Shown here one piece after another: positions 16,828 to 24,851 of a stretch of 40,014 nt of DNA. How positions within the stretch are numbered: position 1 is the stretch's first letter; each line of letters opens with the position of its first letter. The stretch comes from Psychromonas arctica DSM 14288. GTDB lineage: Bacteria > Pseudomonadota > Gammaproteobacteria > Enterobacterales > Psychromonadaceae. A program made the translations under genes and the position numbers. Location: contig NZ_KI519478.1 in assembly GCF_000482725.1 (NCBI RefSeq), forward strand, positions 8,377-48,390, given 5' to 3'. The notes under the pieces were generated by a model. It was not told where the DNA came from. It searched no databases and saw nothing but the letters and a program-made list of their open reading frames with translations.

Positions 16828-17484
16828 ATGACTCAAGACGAGAAGAAAAAAGCTGCCGCTTATGCTGCCTTAGAATACGTAGAAAAAGATACCATTATTG
16901 GTGTTGGTACAGGTTCAACGGTTAATCATTTTATCGATGCATTAGCGACCATAAAAAATGACATCGTAGGTGCGGTCTCAAGCTCAGATGCATCAACGGC
17001 TAAGTTAAAAGGTTACGGCATTGAAGTTTTTGATTTGAATGAAGTGTCTGAGTTAAGTGTCTATGTTGACGGTGCCGATGAAATTAATGCCTACAATCAC
17101 ATGATCAAAGGTGGCGGTGCAGCATTAACTCGTGAAAAAATTGTCTCAGCTGTTGCTAAAAAGTTTATTTGTATTGTTGATGATACTAAAAATGTTGATA
17201 TTTTAGGTGCTTTCCCACTACCAGTTGAAGTGATTCCGATGGCTCGTAGCTATGTAGCCCGTGAGTTAGTTAAATTAGGCGGAGATCCTGTATACCGTGA
17301 AGGCGTGGTCACTGATAACGGTAACGTTATTCTAGATGTACATAATCTTAAAATTGCTGAACCATTAAAATTAGAAAATCAAATTAACTCAATCGTTGGT
17401 GTAGTGACAAATGGTTTATTTGCAAACCGCGCAGCTAATGTTGTTTTAGTGGGCGCAGAAGATGGTGTTAAAACTCTAAAATAG
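16828..17484 (+). CDS. rpiA: Ribose-5-phosphate isomerase A
   Basis: Interconverts ribose 5-phosphate and ribulose 5-phosphate in the pentose phosphate pathway. The 218-aa protein has the phosphate-binding loop [15 protein letters not shown] (about residues 25-39), the catalytic region [28 protein letters not shown] (Asp and Glu about 79-107) and the C-terminal [14 protein letters not shown]. The size and order are as in E. coli (219 aa). It lies next to serA, as in E. coli, but transcribed in the same direction as serA here. Confidence 0.97.
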   Translation: MTQDEKKKAAAYAALEYVEKDTIIGVGTGSTVNHFIDALATIKNDIVGAVSSSDASTAKLKGYGIEVFDLNEVSELSVYVDGADEINAYNHMIKGGGAALTREKIVSAVAKKFICIVDDTKNVDILGAFPLPVEVIPMARSYVARELVKLGGDPVYREGVVTDNGNVILDVHNLKIAEPLKLENQINSIVGVVTNGLFANRAANVVLVGAEDGVKTLK

Positions 17485-17494
17485 TTAAATATAT

Positions 17495-17529
17495 TGCTCT
17501 CTTTTGCTGAAAAATCAAAACAGAGAGCA
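17495..17529 (+). terminator. Possible rpiA terminator hairpin
   Basis: TGCTCTC...GAGAGCA outer stem with an inner TTTTG/CAAAA stem, 10 bases after the rpiA stop. There is no T-run after it, so the role is uncertain. Confidence 0.35.
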
Positions 17530-17684
17530 GTAATGATCTAAATAGTAATAAGTTGTTTCAATTTTTCATATACGAAATAACAGTCTCAGATTCACAATTA
17601 CAACTATTTTTGCTATTTTACGAACACTAAAATTATTCTTTATATTGCTGTTCCACATACCTCCATAAGGCCCAAGGAAATACA

Positions 17685-18914
17685 ATGACCAAGTTTTCAC
17701 TCAACAAAGATAAAATTAAAATTCTTCTTCTAGAAGGTTTACACCAAAGTTCAGTTGATACTTTTACTCAAGCTGGTTACAACAACATCGAAAGTATTAA
17801 AACGTCATTAAGTGAAGAAGACTTAATCGAGAAAATTAAAGATGCACATTTTATCGGGATTCGTTCTCGCTCTAACCTATCTGCAAAAGTATTAGACGCA
17901 GCAGAAAAATTAGTCGCGATTGGTTGTTTTTGTATTGGTACAAACCAAGTTGATTTAGACGCCGCACAAGCAAAAGGAATCGCAGTTTTTAATGCACCTT
18001 TCTCAAACACTCGCAGTGTAGCTGAGTTAGTACTTGGACAAGCTTTATTATTATTACGTGGCGTACCTGAGCGTAATGCTAAAGCGCACCGCGGTGAATG
18101 GGATAAATCAGCAACGGCTTCATACGAAGCGCGTGGCAAAAACTTAGGTATCATTGGTTACGGCCATATCGGTACACAGTTTGGTATTCTTGCAGAAGGC
18201 CTAGGCTTTAACGTTTCTTTCTATGATATTGAAAGTAAACTAACATTAGGAAATGCAACTCAAGTTGCTACTTTAAAAGAGCTATTAGAAAAATCTGATG
18301 TTATTAGCTTGCATGTACCTGAAGTTGATTCAACTAAAAACATGATGGGTGCAAATGAATTTGCTCAAATGAAAGATGGCGCCATATTTATGAATGCAGC
18401 ACGAGGCACTGTGGTTGATATTCCTGCTTTATGTGATGCATTACGTAGCAAAAAATTATCGGGTGCAGCAGTGGATGTATTCCCTACAGAGCCAAAATCA
18501 AACAATGAAGAATTTGAATCTCCATTGCGTGAATTTGATAATGTTATTTTAACTCCGCATGTTGGTGGCAGCACACAAGAGGCACAAGAAAACATTGGCT
18601 ACGAAGTAGCAGGTAAATTAGTGAAGTACTCTGATAACGGTTCTACACTGTCATCTAAAAACTTCCCTGAAGTATCTTTACCGCTTCATAAAGATGCAAG
18701 TCGTCTGTTACACATTCACCGTAACCAACCAGGTATTCTAACTAAGATCAACTTGGCATTTGCTGACAACAATATCAACATTGCGGCGCAGTACCTACAA
18801 ACAAATGAAAATATTGGTTATGTTGTTATTGATGTAAACAGTGAAGATGCAGATATTGCCTTAGATAAGCTAAAAGAGATTAAAGGTACTATTAGAGCGC
18901 GTTTATTAAAGTAA
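17685..18914 (+). CDS. serA: D-3-phosphoglycerate dehydrogenase
   Basis: NAD-dependent first step of serine synthesis. The 409-aa protein is the E. coli-type SerA. Substrate-binding residues are in IGIRSRSNLSAKVL, the Rossmann motif is LGIIGYGHIGTQFGILAEGLGF (about residues 153-174), catalytic Arg lies in MNAARGTVVD, and His in LTPHVGGSTQEAQENIG. A C-terminal ACT domain (about 335-409, LLHIHRNQPGILTKIN) binds serine for feedback inhibition in the family. AAGGAAA precedes the ATG by 5 bases. Confidence 0.97.
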   Translation: MTKFSLNKDKIKILLLEGLHQSSVDTFTQAGYNNIESIKTSLSEEDLIEKIKDAHFIGIRSRSNLSAKVLDAAEKLVAIGCFCIGTNQVDLDAAQAKGIAVFNAPFSNTRSVAELVLGQALLLLRGVPERNAKAHRGEWDKSATASYEARGKNLGIIGYGHIGTQFGILAEGLGFNVSFYDIESKLTLGNATQVATLKELLEKSDVISLHVPEVDSTKNMMGANEFAQMKDGAIFMNAARGTVVDIPALCDALRSKKLSGAAVDVFPTEPKSNNEEFESPLREFDNVILTPHVGGSTQEAQENIGYEVAGKLVKYSDNGSTLSSKNFPEVSLPLHKDASRLLHIHRNQPGILTKINLAFADNNINIAAQYLQTNENIGYVVIDVNSEDADIALDKLKEIKGTIRARLLK

Positions 18915-18931
18915 TAACGCCATCAAAAACT

Positions 18932-18961
18932 AAAATAGGACTCATTGAGTCCTATTTTTTT
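18932..18961 (+). terminator. Terminator of serA
   Basis: A 12-bp perfect stem (AAAATAGGACTC/GAGTCCTATTTT, three-base loop) running into seven T residues, 18 bases after the serA stop. Confidence 0.93.
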
Positions 18962-18994
18962 GTCTTATTTTCATATAATTAATTTCGCTAAAAA

Positions 18995-19143
18995 GCTGAT
19001 CATTCTTGCTGGTTAAAATACATCACTACTGCGTTATAAATTTTACAAAGGAAGCAACCATGTGACGCAATTTCAGCCTTAAATTGATGTATGGTTTCTT
19101 GTCAAGAATTGATCATATATTTAATGATATTGGTATAAACCCT
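18995..19143 (+). repeat. Dispersed palindromic repeat, copy B
   Basis: Starts GCTGATCATTCTTGCTGG and aligns with copy A at 16474-16620 in inverted orientation. It also has internal inverted arms: TGATCATTCTTG and ATACATCA on the left against CAAGAATTGATCA and TGATGTAT on the right, so a transcript could fold into a long imperfect hairpin of about 115 bases. It sits in the serA to chemoreceptor gap. The following 19144-19363 shows no gene and must hold the chemoreceptor promoter. Confidence 0.75.
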
Positions 19144-19369
19144 ATTTATGAGCCCCCTATTTCTAATAGTTAAGCTCATTACACTCTTATGAGTTAAAGC
19201 GATCTATTAGCATCTCGTTATAATCCCTCTAAATTTTTAATCAAGATTGCCAATATATACCACTTTATTGATATACAACAATAAAGTGATAGTCAAGCCA
19301 CGCAAACATTAATTTCCTATCTATAGTTAATTAACTTTAACTTTAACTAAAAGATCCTAGGAAATGCCA

Positions 19370-21448
19370 ATGGCCATTAAATTTACTATCAAAGCAAAAC
19401 TGGTTACCACATTGTGTGTACCGCTACTCATCATGGCTTCCTTTTTTATATATTCACTAATAGAAACTGAAAATGTTGTACTTGAAAAAGAAAAAGAAAA
19501 TGTTCAAGTACAACTAGCTGAAATGCTTGATCAAAACCTCAGAGGCCAAGTTGATACCATCGCCTTCGCCATTTCAGATTATTATGAATCTTCTAAAATT
19601 GAAAATATAAAGAAAAACTTGGCAACTGAAATGTCTGACTTTAAGGCTACAGTGACAAATATATATGAAAATAGCACTTCATACAGAGAAGCAGAAATGA
19701 GTGTTTATGCTTTTCTACAGCAGCATCGTTGGAATAATGGACGCTATTTTTTTGCCTATGAAGCAACCTCATTTATCAATAAAGCTTATGGTAGCGATGT
19801 TACACAGATTGAAGACAATGGTTACGACAAAGTCGATGCTAACGGTAAGTTTTTTGTAAGAGATGTTATTGCTGCAGCGCAAAAAGAAGATATAGGGTTT
19901 AGTGAGTACTCCTTTTTAAACCCTACCACACAAACCATCGAGGAGAAAATTACAGCTTCATTTTATTTCAAGCCATTGAATTTAGTGGTTGCCAGTGGCG
20001 AATACGTTAGCACATTGAGAAAAGATAATATTGAGGCAGCTATAAATGCAGTTACCGTGGCTAAATATGGTCTTAATGGCTATTTTTGGATCCAAGATGA
20101 GGAGGGAACCTTTATTGCTCATCCAAAAACAGAACTCATTGGCACTAAAATCGACAATACAAAATTGATAGCCAAACACATTCAAGGAAAACAAGAGTCA
20201 ACGGTTGACATCGTTTATGAAAACCCGGTCACCAAAAAAAGTGAAAATAAAATAGCTTATAGCCGAAAAATATTTCCTGAATGGGGCTGGATACTCTCCA
20301 CTGGAGCTTACGAGAATGATATTATTACCATTCAAGACAACTTAACAGACGCCACTAAGCAAATTTTTGATGACGAAATAGGGTCAATGATCACTTCTTC
20401 AGCAGTATTAATCATAATATCGCTCATGCTCATTATTTGGATCATTACAGCCATTGTTAAAAACCTATACACGTTAAAAGAACGTATAGATACTTTATCT
20501 ACTGGCGAAGCTGACTTAACATCACGCCTCACTATTACTAATGATGATGAATTAGGTGATATTAGTCATTCAGTGAACAACTTTATTATGTACTTACAAT
20601 CAATGATGCTTGATATTTCGCAAGCGTCGGCGCATATAACTACTAGCACAGAACAACTTAATCAACAATCTATGCAAGCGAATAGTGCTTTGATTGCACA
20701 TGCGAGCGAAACAGAGCAAGTTGTTAGTGCAATAACAGAAATGAGCAGTACATCTGAAACGGTAGCTCAAAATGCAGCGGAGACTGCGTTTAATACACAA
20801 AAAGCTAATGATGAAGCTGTTTTGTCAAAAACGGTTGTGAGTGAGGCATCGAACAGCGTTTTAGCGTTAATAGATGAAGTCGATTCGGCATCCGCAAGTA
20901 TTAATACCATGAGTAATAATACGCAAGAAATTATTAAAGCACTGAGTGTGATTGGTGATATAGCAGACCAAACTAATTTATTAGCATTAAATGCGGCAAT
21001 AGAAGCCGCGCGAGCAGGCGAACAAGGTAGAGGCTTTTCTGTGGTAGCAGATGAAGTGCGTTCACTTGCTGCGCGTACACAAACCAGTACGGCAGAAATT
21101 AATCAAATATTAAACACCTTAAGTAGTGATGCGAACAACGCAGTATCGACAATGGATGCCACAAGAACAAGCTGTCAACTTGCTGCTGAAAACACCGCTC
21201 GAGTTACCGATAGCTTGGATAATATGACTAACTTTATTATTCAAATTAACGATCTAAGTACGCAGATTGCAACAGCATCTGAAGAGCAAAGTAGTGTCAC
21301 CGAAGAGGTGAGTCGAAATATGACCAACATAAATGAAATGGTACAAGAGCTAACTAAAAATGGTCAAGCAACAGTGGATAGTACACAAACGCTGGCATCT
21401 GCTAATACACAATTAGATGCATTGGTGAAAAAGTTTAAATTACAATAA
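19370..21448 (+). CDS. Methyl-accepting chemotaxis protein with Cache sensor
   Basis: Transmembrane chemoreceptor of about 692 aa. The first membrane segment is at about residues 9-30. The periplasmic part (about 31-338) holds two Cache-like modules; [17 protein letters not shown]...[14 protein letters not shown] and [16 protein letters not shown]...[10 protein letters not shown] are typical sCache_2 motifs. A second segment (about 342-364), a HAMP linker, and the signalling domain with the conserved tip [34 protein letters not shown] follow. No CheR-binding pentapeptide is at the C-terminus. Two ATGs compete (19364, 19370). AGGA at 19359-19362 gives sensible spacing only to the second, so 19370 is chosen. 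The ligand is unknown; sCache_2 receptors often bind small organic acids. Confidence 0.95.
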   Translation: MAIKFTIKAKLVTTLCVPLLIMASFFIYSLIETENVVLEKEKENVQVQLAEMLDQNLRGQVDTIAFAISDYYESSKIENIKKNLATEMSDFKATVTNIYENSTSYREAEMSVYAFLQQHRWNNGRYFFAYEATSFINKAYGSDVTQIEDNGYDKVDANGKFFVRDVIAAAQKEDIGFSEYSFLNPTTQTIEEKITASFYFKPLNLVVASGEYVSTLRKDNIEAAINAVTVAKYGLNGYFWIQDEEGTFIAHPKTELIGTKIDNTKLIAKHIQGKQESTVDIVYENPVTKKSENKIAYSRKIFPEWGWILSTGAYENDIITIQDNLTDATKQIFDDEIGSMITSSAVLIIISLMLIIWIITAIVKNLYTLKERIDTLSTGEADLTSRLTITNDDELGDISHSVNNFIMYLQSMMLDISQASAHITTSTEQLNQQSMQANSALIAHASETEQVVSAITEMSSTSETVAQNAAETAFNTQKANDEAVLSKTVVSEASNSVLALIDEVDSASASINTMSNNTQEIIKALSVIGDIADQTNLLALNAAIEAARAGEQGRGFSVVADEVRSLAARTQTSTAEINQILNTLSSDANNAVSTMDATRTSCQLAAENTARVTDSLDNMTNFIIQINDLSTQIATASEEQSSVTEEVSRNMTNINEMVQELTKNGQATVDSTQTLASANTQLDALVKKFKLQ

Positions 21449-21455
21449 CGGTAAT

Positions 21456-21490
21456 AATCATCTTAATCTCAATATTTGATTAAGATGATT
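21456..21490 (+). terminator. Hairpin at the end of the chemoreceptor gene
   Basis: A 13-bp perfect stem (AATCATCTTAATC/GATTAAGATGATT, nine-base loop) starts 7 bases after the stop. Only a weak T-rich tail (TAAATT) follows. Confidence 0.55.
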
Positions 21491-21624
21491 TAAATTCTGC
21501 TGTTAATTCAATACTTATGACTTTTTACTATGCAATAACAAAAAGAAGAATAAAAATAGAAAGTATTTTGATCCGCAACGTGATTGTATAACTTATCACT
21601 GAGTTTTTATTTTTTATTAGACTG

Positions 21625-21664
21625 AGAGAGTTGTAATAACAAGACATTACAACTCTCTTTTTAT
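21625..21664 (+). terminator. Strong rho-independent terminator
   Basis: A 13-bp perfect stem (AGAGAGTTGTAAT/ATTACAACTCTCT, eight-base loop) followed by TTTTT on the plus strand. It lies 176 bases past the chemoreceptor stop, behind a first hairpin, so it may end a separate short transcript. On the minus strand no T-run follows. Confidence 0.8.
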
Positions 21665-21746
21665 GATAGCTATTTAGCTTTAGTATTTTACTTACCCGTA
21701 CAATATTGAGTTCACTAATTACTGAACCAATGTCATTTAAATAGAT

Positions 21747-22175
21747 TTAAATTACCGTCAGCTCTTTAGCAATATTACCACGTGTTGCATTTGAATATGG
21801 GCAAACTAAATCAGCTTTTTCGACTAAAGCCTGTGCCTGTGCTTTATCCATATCACCCAGTGATACAACAAGTTTAACAGCTATCCCAAAACCACCTTCA
21901 ATTGGTCCGATAGCAACTTCAGAGTTAATGTAGATATCATTTGAAAGTTTTACTTTTTCAGATGCTGCAACATGCTTAAGAGCACCGATAAAACAGGCAG
22001 CATAACCTGCTGCAAATAATTGCTCAGGATTAGTACCCTGTCCGTCATCGCCACCTAAGTTTTTAGGTGTTGATAATTTAATATCTAGACGCGCATCATC
22101 TGATTTAGCGATACCTTCACGGCCACCAGTTGCTGTTGCTTTAGCTGTGTAAGCGATTTCTTGTAATACATTCAT
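21747..22175 (-). CDS. ohr: Organic hydroperoxide resistance protein Ohr
   Basis: Thiol peroxidase that reduces organic and fatty-acid hydroperoxides, using lipoylated proteins as reductant in the family. It is 142 aa from the ATG at 22175 (GGAG 7 bases upstream). A TTG further upstream is open but unlikely. The two catalytic cysteines are present: Cys61 in GYAACFIGAL and Cys125 in LVCPYSNATRGN, and the family arginine lies in the ATATGGREG segment. It is divergent from ohrR, its usual regulator. Confidence 0.96.
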   Translation of the reverse strand: MNVLQEIAYTAKATATGGREGIAKSDDARLDIKLSTPKNLGGDDGQGTNPEQLFAAGYAACFIGALKHVAASEKVKLSNDIYINSEVAIGPIEGGFGIAVKLVVSLGDMDKAQAQALVEKADLVCPYSNATRGNIAKELTVI

Positions 22176-22208
22176 AGTAAACTCCAAAAGTTATATCAAA
22201 AAAATATT

Positions 22209-22272
22209 TTATTTTGCATGCAAAATAATAATAACGGAGGTAAATAACAATTGCAAATACTTTGCGTGCAAA
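22209..22272. promoter_or_regulatory. Candidate OhrR operators between ohr and ohrR
   Basis: A perfect 20-bp palindrome, TTATTTTGCATGCAAAATAA, lies at 22209-22228. A second site with the same half-sites, TTTGCGTGCAAA, lies at 22261-22272 (one mismatched central pair), and a lone GCAAA half-site occurs at 22253-22257. MarR-type OhrR dimers bind such AT-flanked palindromes. The first site is 34 bases from the ohr start, the second 30 bases from the ohrR start, fitting control of both genes. Confidence 0.7.
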
Positions 22273-22301
22273 TTAAAATCATAAAAAAGCAAGGAGTGAC
22301 A

Positions 22302-22754
22302 ATGCCATTTGAACAATTAAAGCTAAAAAATCAGTTATGCCACCGTTTATACATGGCTTCAAACAGTATTGCTCGATCCTATAGAGCCCCATTAGCTGAA
22401 ATAAACTTAACCTACCCTCAGTATGTAGTGATGATGGCCTTATGGGAAAAGGATAAGATAACTATTGCAGAACTCATTGAGAAAACAGCAATTGATGGCA
22501 GTGCTTTGACGCAAATTTTAAAGAAAATGACAGATAAAAAACTACTTGCAGTGATTAAGGGTGAACAAGACAAACGTAAGCGTCACATCCAACTTACTAA
22601 TGATGGACAAGCATTAAAACTAAAAGCAGCACATATTCCAACCGAAATTCGCTGTAAGTTTGATAGTATCGATGCAACTCACTCATTACAACTAATGCAA
22701 GCTTTAGACTTAGTCATTAACGATTTAAAATCAGATAATAAATATGAAGCATAG
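22302..22754 (+). CDS. ohrR: MarR-family peroxide-sensing repressor OhrR
   Basis: Represses ohr until its cysteine is oxidised by organic hydroperoxides. It is 150 aa from the ATG at 22302, chosen for AAGGAG 8 bases upstream; an earlier ATG has no ribosome site. The reactive Cys13 sits in KNQLCHRLYMAS, matching OhrR. The winged helix-turn-helix spans about residues 38-100 (TYPQYVVMMALWE, ALTQILKKMTDKKLL and the wing EQDKRKRHIQLT). A second cysteine at 118 suggests the two-Cys class that forms an intersubunit disulfide. Confidence 0.93.
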   Translation: MPFEQLKLKNQLCHRLYMASNSIARSYRAPLAEINLTYPQYVVMMALWEKDKITIAELIEKTAIDGSALTQILKKMTDKKLLAVIKGEQDKRKRHIQLTNDGQALKLKAAHIPTEIRCKFDSIDATHSLQLMQALDLVINDLKSDNKYEA

Positions 22755-23029
22755 GGAGTATTAAAAGTACTAAGTAGATAGTTAAAGTAAATGGTTAAGT
22801 AGATGAAGTAACTAAATAGCTAATTAAGAGCCTAAACCCCTAAATAACTAGGTGACTGAGCGGATAAGTGTGCGGTTACGTAGTTAACCGGCAATATGTA
22901 ATACTAGATAATAATAAAAGTGCCACTATAAGCTTTAAAATAAGCGCTTTGAACTAACGATTTAACAACCACCTTGACTCACTGATTACATAACTAAGTA
23001 TTTAATACTACATAACAGAATACTTAAAG

Positions 23030-24814
23030 TTACATGGATTTATTTTTAGTAAGCACATACTGTTCAAATTCATCTGCAGGTAGCGGTTTACTAAAATAAA
23101 AACCTTGTATCACATCACATCCAATTCCCTTAAGAAATTCTAACTGCTCACTATTTTCGATGCCTTCTGCAACAACAGATAATTCGAGACTATGTGCCAT
23201 GGCAACAATCGCTCTAACAATGGCACAGTCATCTCGCTTCTCAGGGACATCGATGATAAATGCCCGATCCACTTTTAGCTCATTTAAAGGGAAGCGTTTT
23301 AAGTAACTTAATGAAGAGTAACCAGTACCAAAATCATCAATGGATAACAACGGCCCTTGTTTTCTAATTTCTTTCATTACCTCAATAGCACGTTCTTCAT
23401 CGCCCATTAACATACCTTCAGTAATTTCTATAATAAGATACTGCATATCCATACCTGAAGAAATTGCAGCTTCCATGGTATTTTCAATATGCTTTGCATT
23501 AAACTGTTGAGGCGATACATTGACTGATATTGTAAAGTGCCCTAGACCTTGATCTTGCCACTCTTTATTTTGTCGACAGGCTTCATGAATAACCCATTCA
23601 CCGATCGCAGGAATTAGGCCAGATTTCTCTGCAATTTCAATAAAGTAAAAAGGAGATAACAAACCTTTTACTGGATGTTGCCAGCGCACCAATGCTTCCA
23701 TTCCTGTAACGAGAGCGGTTTGTGTATTTATTTTTGGTTGATAATGAACAACAAACTCTTCTTTTTCAATCGCTCGCCTAAGCTCAGACTCTATCAGTAA
23801 ACGTTCCTTAGCTTTGTTATTAATATCTTTTGAATAAAATTGGTAATTATCTCGTCCTTTATGCTTAGCGTACTCAGTAGCCGCACTCGTATTCTTCATC
23901 AAAGTATCTGCCGTTTCTGCATCATTGGGATAAACAGCAATACCAATACTAGCCGTCACAAAGATATCATGGCCATTGATAAAAAAGACGTCTTTCATGA
24001 CCTCCAATAAGCGCTTCGCAATATAAGCTGCATCTTCAGCGACTGAGCCACCTGGTAACAATAAGGTAAACTCATCGCCACTAATTCGCGCCATATTCTG
24101 CCATAAGTCATCCCGCCCAGTATGACTAATAACGTCACTAAACCGAACTGCACCCGATAACCTATCAGCAACCTGCTGCAGTAATAAATCACCTGATTTT
24201 GGCCCTAAAGTATCATTAATTTCTTTAAAACGATCCACACTTAAATTCATCACGGCTACTGAATGCTTGTAGCGAATAGCATTCATTAAAGCCCAATCTA
24301 AACGGTCCATAAATCGTGCGCGATTAGGTAAACCCGTTAACGTATCATAAAATGCGAGCTGATCTTGATATGCCTTTACAGTCAGAGTGTTACGCAAACG
24401 TAACCCTAACTCACTAGCATCGACTGGTTTTGCTAAAAAATCCGTAGCTCCCAACTCAAGCGCTTTTAACTTTGTTGCCGCATCAGATGCAGAGGTCAGG
24501 ACAATAACGGGGATACGTTTCAATAAATCATGGGCACGCACTTCTTTTAAAATATCAAACCCATTCACAATCGGCATTTTAAGGTCAAGCAATAAAATAT
24601 CAGGTTGATCGAGTTTCAACCGTTCCATTGCTAATGTTGAATCTTCAATATTAATAAAATTCTGATAGCCTTCATCTTCAAGAAAACTTTGTAGGATTTC
24701 CATCAAAATAGGCTCATCATCAACCATCATAATCACAGCATTTTTTAGCTGTGTATGAAGGTTATCAACGCAAGCGCTTGGCTTACCGAGTTTATCTGTA
24801 CTCAGATTGTTCAA
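23030..24814 (-). CDS. Response regulator with GGDEF and EAL domains
   Basis: Cytoplasmic c-di-GMP enzyme of 594 aa. The receiver domain (about residues 25-145) has the acidic pocket (DDE at 32-34), phosphoacceptor Asp77 in LLLDLKMP and Lys129. The GGDEF domain (about 150-330) has SGDEF at 245-249 instead of GGDEF and no RxxD inhibitory site. The EAL domain (about 337-590) keeps EALVRW, VNVSPQQF, EITEG, DDFGTGYSS, LKVDR and VAEGIEN, so phosphodiesterase activity is likely. It starts 37 bases after the hybrid kinase gene on the same strand and is the obvious output partner. The whole reading frame is intact. Confidence 0.93.
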   Translation of the reverse strand: MNNLSTDKLGKPSACVDNLHTQLKNAVIMMVDDEPILMEILQSFLEDEGYQNFINIEDSTLAMERLKLDQPDILLLDLKMPIVNGFDILKEVRAHDLLKRIPVIVLTSASDAATKLKALELGATDFLAKPVDASELGLRLRNTLTVKAYQDQLAFYDTLTGLPNRARFMDRLDWALMNAIRYKHSVAVMNLSVDRFKEINDTLGPKSGDLLLQQVADRLSGAVRFSDVISHTGRDDLWQNMARISGDEFTLLLPGGSVAEDAAYIAKRLLEVMKDVFFINGHDIFVTASIGIAVYPNDAETADTLMKNTSAATEYAKHKGRDNYQFYSKDINNKAKERLLIESELRRAIEKEEFVVHYQPKINTQTALVTGMEALVRWQHPVKGLLSPFYFIEIAEKSGLIPAIGEWVIHEACRQNKEWQDQGLGHFTISVNVSPQQFNAKHIENTMEAAISSGMDMQYLIIEITEGMLMGDEERAIEVMKEIRKQGPLLSIDDFGTGYSSLSYLKRFPLNELKVDRAFIIDVPEKRDDCAIVRAIVAMAHSLELSVVAEGIENSEQLEFLKGIGCDVIQGFYFSKPLPADEFEQYVLTKNKSM

Positions 24815-24851
24815 TTTTTTCCCCTAAGCTTATTTTGCCCATGCCTAACAA

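Noticed and set aside
18915-19363. Riboswitch upstream of the chemoreceptor
   Set aside because: The strong structure there is the serA terminator and the dispersed repeat; nothing matched a riboswitch core I know.
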